Shown here piece by piece: positions 34,222 through 41,587 of a stretch of 64,000 nt of DNA; position 1 is the stretch's first letter; the number at the start of each line of letters is the position of its first letter. Made by a program: the position numbers and the translations under genes. The stretch is from Croceitalea marina (GTDB lineage Bacteria > Bacteroidota > Bacteroidia > Flavobacteriales > Flavobacteriaceae): assembly GCF_042684265.1 (NCBI RefSeq), contig NZ_JBHULB010000007.1, positions 310,001 to 374,000 on the forward strand. The letters are read 5' to 3'. A model generated the notes under the pieces. It worked only from the letters and a program-made list of their open reading frames with translations. It ran no database searches and was not told the origin of the DNA.

Positions 34222-35586
34222 ATGTATTCTTACTGGAAATTACACAAATACCCCATAATCATTGCACTGGGTTGTGTTTTTTTCTATTACACATTTGCCT
34301 ATCATTTAATTCGTGAAGACTTCGTAAAACTACTTAGCCTATATTCTGTGCTTTTCTTCTTTTATTACAAGCTTATTCAGTTTGAAAAATGGAACTTTAA
34401 ATTTCTTTTAGTTACCGGTATACTTTTTAGGCTTATTTTTCTTTTTTCAGACCCTAATCTTTCTCAAGATTTTTACCGTTTTATATGGGATGGGGAACTC
34501 ATCAAGAATGGCATTAATCCCTATTTATATACACCTAATACTTTAATAGAACAATCTGATTTAGCTGTAGCGAACCCGCAACAGCTCTACGAAGGAATGG
34601 GTTCTTTAAGCGCTAGGCATTTTAGCAACTACCCTCCGTTAAACCAACTTATTTTCACCATTTCTACCTTTATAGGAGGTGGAACCATATTAGGGTCATT
34701 AGTTGTGATGCGTCTCGTCATTATTTTAGCAGATATTGGCATCCTAATTTTTGGAAGAAAGCTGCTATTGCATTTAGGGCGTTCAAATCATCTTGCTTTC
34801 TGGTATTTTCTAAACCCCCTAGTTATAATAGAGCTTTCGGGAAACTTGCATTTTGAGGGGGTTATGCTCTTTTTCTTTGTTTGGGCGATGTACTTAATTT
34901 CAGTTCAAAAATGGAAATTGGCAGCTCCCGTCTATGCGCTTTCAATTCTGGTAAAACTTGTTCCCATTTTATTTTTACCCTTATTTTTAAAACATTTAGG
35001 GCTTAAAAAAAGTACCCTATTCTATAGTTTGGTAGGTTTTACCTGTATCATATTTCTCCTCCCGTTTTATTCGTCAGAGTTCATTACTAACTATGCACAA
35101 ACTGTAGGGCTATGGTTTTCTAATTTTGAGTTTAATGCTTCCGTCTATAATTTAGTTAAAAAAGTAGGCGTTGTCTATTTTGAAGCCAAACCGTGGGAGC
35201 TTGTTAAAGCTTACGGAAGTCTAGTTCCAAAATTGGTCATTAGCATTGCTTTGCTTCTCACTTTTCTAAGAAAAAACCAAGACCTAAAAAAATTACTTGG
35301 TTCTATGCTTTTATTGCTTTCTAGTTATTATTTTCTTTCTAGTACGGTGCATCCTTGGTATATCGTATTCCTCTTGGTGCTGGCAATTTTCTCTGATTAC
35401 CGTTTTGCTATGGTGTGGTCTGCCACTGTTGTTCTTAGCTATTTTACCTATGCAAATCCTGATTTTAAAGAGAACTTATGGTTAATTACCCTTGAATATT
35501 GTTTGGTATTTGGGTACTTCATTTATGAAATTTTCAAAAATCATAACATAAAAGCAAGGTTTAGTAAAAAAATCAACCTTGGTTAG
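34222..35586 (+). CDS. Polytopic GT-C mannosyltransferase-like protein
   Basis: This 454-residue integral membrane protein has about ten to twelve helices. Its first luminal/periplasmic loop carries DPNLSQDFYRFIWDGELIKNGINPY (about residues 79-103), a GT-C signature in which the Asp residues bind a polyprenyl-phosphate sugar. Later motifs (ARHFSNYPPLNQLIF, GNLHFEGVML) fit the DUF2029/mannosyltransferase group. It lies 3 bases after the cellulose-synthase-like gene. With the DPM-like enzyme two genes before, it makes a plausible pathway in which a lipid-linked sugar is formed in the cytoplasm and used here outside. The end of this gene overlaps the region that drives the arginine operon. Confidence 0.85.
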   Translation: MYSYWKLHKYPIIIALGCVFFYYTFAYHLIREDFVKLLSLYSVLFFFYYKLIQFEKWNFKFLLVTGILFRLIFLFSDPNLSQDFYRFIWDGELIKNGINPYLYTPNTLIEQSDLAVANPQQLYEGMGSLSARHFSNYPPLNQLIFTISTFIGGGTILGSLVVMRLVIILADIGILIFGRKLLLHLGRSNHLAFWYFLNPLVIIELSGNLHFEGVMLFFFVWAMYLISVQKWKLAAPVYALSILVKLVPILFLPLFLKHLGLKKSTLFYSLVGFTCIIFLLPFYSSEFITNYAQTVGLWFSNFEFNASVYNLVKKVGVVYFEAKPWELVKAYGSLVPKLVISIALLLTFLRKNQDLKKLLGSMLLLLSSYYFLSSTVHPWYIVFLLVLAIFSDYRFAMVWSATVVLSYFTYANPDFKENLWLITLEYCLVFGYFIYEIFKNHNIKARFSKKINLG

Positions 35587-35605
35587 GTGCTTTAAAATTA
35601 ATTTG

Positions 35606-35613
35606 TACTTTTG
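35606..35613 (+). promoter_or_regulatory. Possible -7 promoter element of the arginine operon
   Basis: TACTTTTG matches TAnnTTTG and ends 7 bases before the leader-peptide ATG at 35621. A TTGG at 35579-35582 lies upstream, but with a 24-base gap the spacing is longer than usual. If this element is used, transcription would begin close to the ATG and the leader message would have almost no untranslated 5' region. Confidence 0.45.
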
Positions 35614-35620
35614 AACCATA

Positions 35621-35701
35621 ATGAACGAACAAAACTACATATCCACACTTGAGAGCTACTCAGCTCCAGTACGTCCGTTCGCTCGTCGCCGTCGCCCGTA
35701 A
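35621..35701 (+). CDS. Candidate arginine leader peptide (26 codons)
   Basis: A 26-codon frame runs from ATG 35621 to TAA 35699-35701 and ends with VRPFARRRRP: five of its last nine sense codons are Arg (residues 18 and 22-25). It stands alone between a glycosyltransferase stop and the first gene of a complete arginine operon, 85 bases before the GNAT start. The frame has the length, placement and codon bias of a ribosome-sensing leader: scarcity of charged tRNA-Arg would stall ribosomes on the four consecutive Arg codons. A proline-flanked Arg run at the C-terminus could alternatively act as a nascent-chain arrest signal. The sequence shows the frame; the sensing role is inference. Confidence 0.75.
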   Translation: MNEQNYISTLESYSAPVRPFARRRRP

Positions 35702-35786
35702 GGGTGCATTATATCTATGGGAATAGGTGAGTCCATTCCCGCAAGTCTCAAAAACAATTTTATTATTTATTCTAAAACATTTAGCA
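35702..35786 (+). promoter_or_regulatory. Candidate attenuator region between leader peptide and arginine operon
   Basis: GGGAAT (35719-35724) pairs with ATTCCC (35735-35740), extendable by GG/CC with one bulged A to a stem of about 8 pairs. TTGAGA inside the leader frame (35649-35654) is complementary to TCTCAA (35746-35751) just after the hairpin, giving a possible alternative pairing. CCC/GGG could also pair around the leader stop codon. The hairpin is not followed by an immediate T-run (GCAAGTCTCAAAAAC, then T-rich DNA), so it is not a textbook intrinsic terminator; control of translation or of Rho remains possible. Confidence 0.5.
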
Positions 35787-36401
35787 ATGGAAATCATTGT
35801 TGCTAACGAATCACATTTTAAATACGCTCAAATTATAAGCGATACCATAACCGAATCTGCAAAGGTTAGGGGTACCGGTATTGCGCAGCGTACACCAGAA
35901 TATATTCTGAAAAGGCTCGAAAATGGCAATGCGGTAATAGCATTAGAGGACGATAAATTCGCTGGCTTTTGCTATATAGAAGTTTGGGGAAATAAAGGAT
36001 TTGTAGCCAATTCTGGATTAATTGTTCATCCTGATTTTCGTAATCAGGGCCTTGCCAAAAAAATCAAAAAGCGAATCTTTGAATTGTCACGAGAAAAGTT
36101 TCCTGATGCCAAAATTTTTGGAATCACTACCGGGCTTCCCGTAATGAAAATGAATTACGAGTTAGGTTACAAGCCTGTTACCTTTTCGGAATTAACGGAT
36201 GACCCTGATTTCTGGAAGGGCTGTCAGACCTGCAAGAACTTTGATATTCTTACCCGGACAGAAAGAAAAATGTGCCTATGTACCGGTATGTTATACGACC
36301 CCGTAACCAAATCAAAAGATAAAGAGAAACTAAACAGTAAGGCCTTTCAAAGACTAAAAGGAATTAAAGAAAACCTGTTTTTAAAGAAAAAATCGAAATA
36401 A
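35787..36401 (+). CDS. GNAT acyltransferase, candidate N-acylglutamate synthase of the arginine operon
   Basis: This 204-residue GNAT-fold protein is the first gene of the arginine operon and most likely catalyses the missing first step, N-acylation of glutamate. I start it at ATG 35787 (the frame is open to 35727, but the fold begins with MEIIVANESHF). The acyl-CoA motif is VHPDFRNQGLAKKI (residues 80-93, RxxGxA). The C-terminus carries a cysteine cluster, CQTC (146, 149) and CLC (163, 165), which could bind a metal or form redox switches. It resembles the short NAGS-like GNATs rather than classical ArgA, which has a kinase-like domain. With Ser90 in ArgF', the acyl donor might be succinyl-CoA; that is inference. 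Confidence 0.78.
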   Translation: MEIIVANESHFKYAQIISDTITESAKVRGTGIAQRTPEYILKRLENGNAVIALEDDKFAGFCYIEVWGNKGFVANSGLIVHPDFRNQGLAKKIKKRIFELSREKFPDAKIFGITTGLPVMKMNYELGYKPVTFSELTDDPDFWKGCQTCKNFDILTRTERKMCLCTGMLYDPVTKSKDKEKLNSKAFQRLKGIKENLFLKKKSK

Positions 36402-36403
36402 CC

Positions 36404-36470
36404 CTGTCACATCGAGCGCAGTCGAGATGTATAGTACAAAAACTCGTTCTCGACTACGTTTAAGCTGACA
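36404..36470. repeat. Palindromic intergenic repeat, copy 1
   Basis: The spacer between the GNAT gene and argG begins CTGTCACATCGAGCGCAGTC and contains the palindrome CATCGAGCGCAGTCGAGATG. It later has TCGTTCTCGACTACG and ends GCTGACA, so the ends TGTCA/TGACA are inverted. A related element sits between proC and argD. These look like short dispersed elements inserted into intergenic DNA. Confidence 0.7.
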
Positions 36471-36487
36471 TTTAGCTATATAAGACA

Positions 36488-37678
36488 ATGAAAAAATTAA
36501 TACTCGCATACAGTGGTGGATTAGATACTTCGTATTGCGCCAAATACCTTTCAAAAGAAAAGGGATATGAAGTTCACGCCGTAAGCGTAAACACCGGCGG
36601 ATTTTCGTCTGAAGAAATTGTGACCATAAAAGAAAAGGCTCTTGCCTTGGGCGCAACCAGCTATACTTCTATCGATGCCGTGCAGAACTTTTATGATAAT
36701 GTAGTAAAGTACCTGATCTTCGGTAATGTTTTACGAAACAATACCTACCCGCTTTCGGTTAGTGCAGAACGAATCGTGCAGGCCGTTGAAATTGTAAATC
36801 ACGCTAAAAAGGTAGGTGCTAAATACATCGCGCATGGTAGTACCGGTGCCGGTAATGACCAAGTACGGTTCGATATGATTTTTCAAACCTTGGCTCCAGA
36901 GATTGAAATAATTACCCCAATCAGAGATAATAGATTGGCCAGAGAGGAAGAAATTGAATATTTAAAAGCTAATGGGGTAGACTATTCTTGGGAAAAAGCG
37001 AAGTATTCAATCAATAAAGGGCTATGGGGAACTTCTGTTGGTGGTTCAGAGACATTGACATCTAACCTGCCACTGCCTGATAGTGCCTACCCAAGTCAAC
37101 TGCAACAAAAAGAGCCTTCAGAAGTAAAATTAACCTTCAAAAAAGGGGAATTAACAGCTATAAATGATGAAAAAAATACTCCTGTAAAGAACATCGAAAA
37201 ACTTGAAGCTATGGCTTCAAAGTACGCTATAGGCCGAGATATTCATGTGGGAGACACCATTATCGGTATTAAAGGCCGGGTAGGTTTTGAAGCTGCAGCG
37301 CCACTGATTATTATTAAGGCCCATCATTTATTGGAGAAACATACGCTAAGTAAATGGCAGCAATATCAAAAAGAGCAACTGGGAAATTTTTATGGTATGC
37401 TCTTGCATGAGGGTAATTATTTGGATGAAGTAATGCGAAATACCGAAGCCTTTTTATCGGATACTCAAAAGTATGTTTCTGGTGTTGTATTTGTAGGCCT
37501 TTATCCTTTTCAATTCAGATTAAACGGTATCTTCTCTGAACATGATCTAATGAACGCCTCCTTTGGAAGCTATGGCGAAATGAATAAAGGCTGGACAGCA
37601 GATGAAGCTAAAGGTTTTATAAAAATAGCATCCAACGCTGGGAAAATTGCAAACCATGTAAATCAACATCATGATTAA
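36488..37678 (+). CDS. argG: Argininosuccinate synthase
   Basis: ArgG joins citrulline and aspartate with ATP to form argininosuccinate, the penultimate step of arginine synthesis. The 396-residue protein has the ATP pyrophosphatase loop LAYSGGLDTSYCAKYL (residues 4-19), AHGSTGAGNDQVRFD (about residue 118-132) and the C-terminal ASFGSYGEMNKGW, all normal for the family. Its stop overlaps the argC start by 8 bases. Placement of argG near the front of the operon ahead of argC is unusual compared with many bacteria but fits Bacteroidota operons. It is preceded by the palindromic repeat element. Confidence 0.96.
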   Translation: MKKLILAYSGGLDTSYCAKYLSKEKGYEVHAVSVNTGGFSSEEIVTIKEKALALGATSYTSIDAVQNFYDNVVKYLIFGNVLRNNTYPLSVSAERIVQAVEIVNHAKKVGAKYIAHGSTGAGNDQVRFDMIFQTLAPEIEIITPIRDNRLAREEEIEYLKANGVDYSWEKAKYSINKGLWGTSVGGSETLTSNLPLPDSAYPSQLQQKEPSEVKLTFKKGELTAINDEKNTPVKNIEKLEAMASKYAIGRDIHVGDTIIGIKGRVGFEAAAPLIIIKAHHLLEKHTLSKWQQYQKEQLGNFYGMLLHEGNYLDEVMRNTEAFLSDTQKYVSGVVFVGLYPFQFRLNGIFSEHDLMNASFGSYGEMNKGWTADEAKGFIKIASNAGKIANHVNQHHD

Positions 37679-38645
37679 GGCAGGCATTATAGGGGGTTCT
37701 GGTTATACCGGTGGTGAACTGATCCGATTGTTATTGAATCATCCTGAAGTTGAAATTGATTTTGTCTACAGTACAACAAAAGCGGGGACAAAAATCTCAT
37801 CGGCGCATCAAGATTTACTTGGTCAAACCGATTTAAGGTTTTCTAGCACCGTAAATGAGCGCATCGATGTTTTGTTTTTATGCCTTGGGCATGGTAATTC
37901 TTCTAAATTTTTGAAAGAATATACCTTCGCAAATCAAACAAAAATCATAGACCTCAGCAATGACTTTAGACTACGGGCAGATGCAACTTTTGATGGAAAA
38001 ACATTTGTTTACGGATTGCCAGAACTGTTCAAATCAAAAATTGAACAGACACAATGTATTGCAAATCCTGGATGTTTTGCGACAGCAATTCAATTGGCAT
38101 TACTACCATTGGCAAAAGCAGAACTATTAGCCAATGAAGTTCATATCAATGCAATTACAGGTAGTACCGGAGCAGGTATAAAACCTTCAGAAACCTCCCA
38201 TTTCAGCTGGCGCAACAATAATGTAAGCTGGTATAAACCTTTTACCCATCAACACTTAGGTGAAATTGGTGAAAGTTTAAGCTCATTTGGGCATGCTACG
38301 GGAAAACTACGTTTTCTTCCTAATAGAGGTAATTTCACCAGGGGGATATTGGCAACAGCCTATACCAAATTTGATGGTTCTTTAGAGGATGCTATTAAAT
38401 TGTATAGGAGTTTTTATTCCGAAGCATTATTCACACAAATCTCAGAAGAGCCTATACATCTAAAACAAGTTGTAAACACCAACAATTGCCATATTCATTT
38501 GCATAAAGATGATGACGTTTTATTGGTAACCTCAGCTATCGATAATTTACTAAAAGGCGCATCCGGGCAGGCCGTACAAAATATGAACCTTATGTTCGGT
38601 TTTGAAGAAGCAAAGGGCTTACAATTAAAAGCAGGCGTATTTTAA
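37671..38645 (+). CDS. argC: N-acyl-gamma-glutamyl-phosphate reductase
   Basis: ArgC reduces N-acylglutamyl phosphate to the semialdehyde with NADPH. The 324-residue protein starts with the nucleotide-binding GIIGGSGYTGGELIRLL (residues 5-21) and has the catalytic Cys135 in IANPGCFATA. The substrate-binding ITGSTGAGIKPSETSHF follows. It overlaps argG by 8 bases and is 10 bases from proC. Family motifs are complete, so the enzyme should be active; whether it works on acetyl or succinyl intermediates cannot be read here. Confidence 0.95.
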   Translation: MIKAGIIGGSGYTGGELIRLLLNHPEVEIDFVYSTTKAGTKISSAHQDLLGQTDLRFSSTVNERIDVLFLCLGHGNSSKFLKEYTFANQTKIIDLSNDFRLRADATFDGKTFVYGLPELFKSKIEQTQCIANPGCFATAIQLALLPLAKAELLANEVHINAITGSTGAGIKPSETSHFSWRNNNVSWYKPFTHQHLGEIGESLSSFGHATGKLRFLPNRGNFTRGILATAYTKFDGSLEDAIKLYRSFYSEALFTQISEEPIHLKQVVNTNNCHIHLHKDDDVLLVTSAIDNLLKGASGQAVQNMNLMFGFEEAKGLQLKAGVF

Positions 38646-38655
38646 AATAAAAACA

Positions 38656-39450
38656 ATGAAAATAGCAATTATAGGAACAGGTAACTTAGGGCTAGCCATT
38701 GCCAAAGGAATTTTGCATAGTAACGGTGCTACAACAATGTACCTTACGAAAAGAAATACCGCTGATATCGAAGATTTTGAAAAGTATGGCAATGTAACGG
38801 TAACTAATGACAACAAAGAGGCCGTAAAAAATTCGGATATTTTAATTTTTGCCGTTCAACCAGGGCATTTTGAGGGCATTTTGCATGACATTAAAAATGA
38901 ATTGGGCGAAAAGCACGTAATAATGAGTACTATTACCGGTTTTGGTATTGATAAGATAGAATCTATAATCGGTTCCGATAATTACATTATTCGAACAATG
39001 CCCAATACGGCTATTTCGGTCGGTAAATCAATGACATGTATTTGTAGTAATGGCTTGGGCCAAAAACGAATTGAATTGGCCAAAGCTATTTTCAACAGAA
39101 TGGGACATTCTTTAGAAATACCGGAAGAACAGATGCAAGCGGCAACGGTTATTTGCGCAAGCGGAATTGCTTTCTGGATGCGACTAATCCGTGCGACTAC
39201 CCAAGGTGCTATTCAACTGGGTTTTGATGCCAAAGAAGCCCAAGAATTGGCAATGCATACTTGTAATGGGGCCGCCAGTCTATTGATTGAATCCGGCAGT
39301 CATCCTGAAGAAGAAATTGATAGAGTAACCACACCACAAGGGTGTACCATTTCAGGGCTTAATGAAATGGAGCATCAAGGTTTAAGTTCTTCACTGATAC
39401 GAGGTATTGTAACCTCCTTTGAAAAAATAAGTGATATTAGAAAAGGTTAA
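38656..39450 (+). CDS. proC: Pyrroline-5-carboxylate reductase family protein
   Basis: ProC reduces pyrroline-5-carboxylate to proline with NADPH. The 264-residue protein has an N-terminal Rossmann IIGTGNLGLAIAKGIL (residues 4-19), IRTMPNTAISVGKSMT in the middle and the C-terminal family signature TTPQGCTISGLNEMEHQGLSSSLIRGI. It lies in the middle of the arginine operon, 10 bases after argC, so proline and arginine branches share a transcript. A different imino-acid substrate is possible, but nothing in the active-site segment looks altered. Confidence 0.9.
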   Translation: MKIAIIGTGNLGLAIAKGILHSNGATTMYLTKRNTADIEDFEKYGNVTVTNDNKEAVKNSDILIFAVQPGHFEGILHDIKNELGEKHVIMSTITGFGIDKIESIIGSDNYIIRTMPNTAISVGKSMTCICSNGLGQKRIELAKAIFNRMGHSLEIPEEQMQAATVICASGIAFWMRLIRATTQGAIQLGFDAKEAQELAMHTCNGAASLLIESGSHPEEEIDRVTTPQGCTISGLNEMEHQGLSSSLIRGIVTSFEKISDIRKG

Positions 39451-39452
39451 CA

Positions 39453-39513
39453 CTGTCAGGTCGAGCGGAGTCGAGACCTAAATAATGAGATTCCCGTCTA
39501 CGCAGGAATAACA
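39453..39513. repeat. Palindromic intergenic repeat, copy 2
   Basis: Begins CTGTCAGGTCGAGCGGAGTC, holds the palindrome GGTCGAGCGGAGTCGAGACC, and continues into GATTCCCGTCTACGCAGGAA, ending ATAACA. Its first half shares CTGTCA-N2-TCGAGCGnAGTCGAGA with copy 1, while the second half differs (an ATTCCCG...GGAAT-type palindrome). It fills the proC-argD spacer. Confidence 0.7.
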
Positions 39514-39524
39514 AAAAAGTAATT

Positions 39525-40649
39525 ATGGAACTATTTGATGTATACCCCCTTTATAATGTAACTCCGGTTTCCGCAAAAGGAATCGAAGTTATAGATGATA
39601 AGGGGCAAAAATATTTGGATTTTTATGGCGGACACGCTGTTATTTCAATTGGGCACTCGCACCCGCATTATGTTAAACGCTTAAAAAATCAGCTAGATAA
39701 AATTGGATTTTACAGTAATTCTGTTCAAAACCCATTGCAGGCTGAGCTTGCTCAAAAATTAGGTACACTTTCAAAATGTGAAGACTACAACCTGTTTTTG
39801 TGCAATTCTGGAGCCGAGGCCAATGAAAATGCACTTAAAATGGCCTCTTTTCATACAAAAAAGTCTAAAGTTATCGCGTTTAAGAATGCTTTTCATGGTA
39901 GAACTTCGGCAGCGGTCGCGACTACGGATAACCAAAAAATAAATGCCCCCTTAAACCAGCAACAAAAGGTTACATTTCTTGATTTTGAAGATTTTACGGG
40001 TTTAGAAGGCGAACTAAAAACTGGTAATTACTGCGCTGTAATTTTAGAGGCCATACAAGGTGTAGGCGGCCTTGATGAACCAAGCTCAGAATTCTATCAA
40101 TTTATACAAGAAAAGTGCAAAGAAAACAATGTTTTGGTCATTGCAGATGAAGTACAATCAGGTTTTGGTCGCAGCGGTAAATTCTTCGGTTTTCAACATC
40201 ATGGTATTCAGCCAGATATCATATCAATTGCGAAAGGCATGGGCAATGGCTTTCCGGTAGGTGGAATACTGATTCACGAATCCATTAAAGCATCTTACGG
40301 ACTTTTAGGAACCACTTTTGGCGGCAATCATTTAGCCTGTGTTGCAACACTGGCAGTTTTAGAAGTTTTAGAACGTGAGAACTTAATTGAAAACGCATCA
40401 ACACTTGACTCTTATTTTAAAGAAATTGCCAGTACCATTCCTGAGGTAAAAAGAGTAAAGGGAAGAGGTTTAATGTTAGGGCTTGAGTTTGATTTTGAAG
40501 TTTCCGATTTAAGAAAAAAATTAATCCATAATCAACATGTGTTCACAGGTGGTTCGGCCAATAAAAAACTCCTCCGATTTCTACCTGCCCTAAATATTAC
40601 AAAAGAGCAAATCACTAGTTTCTTTAATGCGCTTAAAGCAGAATTATAA
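39525..40649 (+). CDS. argD: N-acylornithine aminotransferase (class III)
   Basis: ArgD is a pyridoxal phosphate enzyme that converts N-acylglutamate semialdehyde to N-acylornithine with glutamate. The 374-residue protein has NSGAEANENALKMA (residues 94-107), KNAFHGRTSAA, VLIADEVQSGFGRSG and the cofactor Lys237 in ISIAKGMGNGFPVGG. It is slightly shorter than typical ArgD (about 400). It follows the second palindromic repeat and overlaps argF' by one base. Acetyl versus succinyl specificity is unresolved. Confidence 0.94.
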   Translation: MELFDVYPLYNVTPVSAKGIEVIDDKGQKYLDFYGGHAVISIGHSHPHYVKRLKNQLDKIGFYSNSVQNPLQAELAQKLGTLSKCEDYNLFLCNSGAEANENALKMASFHTKKSKVIAFKNAFHGRTSAAVATTDNQKINAPLNQQQKVTFLDFEDFTGLEGELKTGNYCAVILEAIQGVGGLDEPSSEFYQFIQEKCKENNVLVIADEVQSGFGRSGKFFGFQHHGIQPDIISIAKGMGNGFPVGGILIHESIKASYGLLGTTFGGNHLACVATLAVLEVLERENLIENASTLDSYFKEIASTIPEVKRVKGRGLMLGLEFDFEVSDLRKKLIHNQHVFTGGSANKKLLRFLPALNITKEQITSFFNALKAEL

Positions 40650-41587
40650 TGAAAAATTACCTTCATATCAGCGATTTAGGAAACCTGCAAGATGCCGTTA
40701 AAGAAGCTATTGCACTAAAGCAAAATCCGTATCAGTTTAAAGAATTGGGCAAACAAAAAACCATTTGTCTATTATTCTTCAATAATAGCCTTCGTACCCG
40801 TTTGAGCACGCAAAAAGCAGGTATGAATTTGGGGCTTGATGTCATGGTCATGAATTTTGGAAGCGAGGGGTGGCAGCTAGAATATGAAGATGGAACTGTA
40901 ATGAATCAAGGAAAATCGGAACATATTAAAGAAGCGGCACAGGTAGTTTCACAATATGCAGATATTGTCGCCATAAGGGCATTTGCAGGTTTAATTGATA
41001 AGGAAAAAGACGAAGCAGAAATAGTTCTCAAAGGTTTTGAAAAATATGCTAGCATTCCTGTTGTGAACATGGAAAGTTCAGTGGGCCATCCACTACAAGC
41101 CCTAGCCGATGCCATTACCTTAGAAGAACATAAAACCGTAAAGAAACCAAAAATTGTCTTGTCTTGGGCACCCCATCCGAAGTCCCTACCCCATGCCGTG
41201 GCAAATTCCTTTATTGAAATGATGAAGCTGCAAGATGCCGAGTTTGTAATAACGCATCCTGAAGGGTATGAACTAAATCCAGAAATCACAAAGGACTGTA
41301 AAATTGTGTATGACCAAGAAAAAGCCTTGGAAAATGCGAACTTTGTATATGTTAAAAATTGGAGTAGTTATTCGAATTACGGAAAGGTTTTATCTGAAGA
41401 CAAGAATTGGATGATGACCAAGAAAAAATTGGGTGATGCCAAATTCATGCATTGCCTTCCTGTGAGGAGAAATGTGGTGGTAGAAGATGCTGTTTTAGAC
41501 AGTAACCAAAGTTTGGTTATCGAACAGGCAAATAATAGAACTTATTCGGCACAATTGGCCTTAAAAAGAATTTTAGAAAAACTGTGA
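40649..41587 (+). CDS. argF': N-acylornithine carbamoyltransferase (argF' type), predicted succinylornithine-specific
   Basis: ArgF' transfers the carbamoyl group to an N-acylated ornithine, a step used by Bacteroidota and Xanthomonadales instead of ordinary ArgF. The 312-residue protein has the carbamoyl-phosphate motif SLRTR (47-51), an EYEDGTVMNQGKSEHI loop and HCLPVRRN near the C-terminus. The residue that separates acetylornithine enzymes (Glu92 in Xanthomonas) from succinylornithine enzymes (Pro90 in Bacteroides fragilis) aligns by eye with Ser90 here. Published mutants with Ser at this site show succinylornithine activity, so a succinylated pathway is predicted. It overlaps argB by four bases. 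Confidence 0.92.
   Translation: MKNYLHISDLGNLQDAVKEAIALKQNPYQFKELGKQKTICLLFFNNSLRTRLSTQKAGMNLGLDVMVMNFGSEGWQLEYEDGTVMNQGKSEHIKEAAQVVSQYADIVAIRAFAGLIDKEKDEAEIVLKGFEKYASIPVVNMESSVGHPLQALADAITLEEHKTVKKPKIVLSWAPHPKSLPHAVANSFIEMMKLQDAEFVITHPEGYELNPEITKDCKIVYDQEKALENANFVYVKNWSSYSNYGKVLSEDKNWMMTKKKLGDAKFMHCLPVRRNVVVEDAVLDSNQSLVIEQANNRTYSAQLALKRILEKL

Noticed and set aside
35719..35751. Hairpin before the GNAT gene as a standard intrinsic terminator
   Set aside because: No T-run follows the stem directly. I keep it only as part of a candidate attenuator region.
36381..36656. Minus-strand frame across the palindromic repeat and the start of argG
   Set aside because: It overlaps the strongly supported argG start and reads through a repeat element; no family features.
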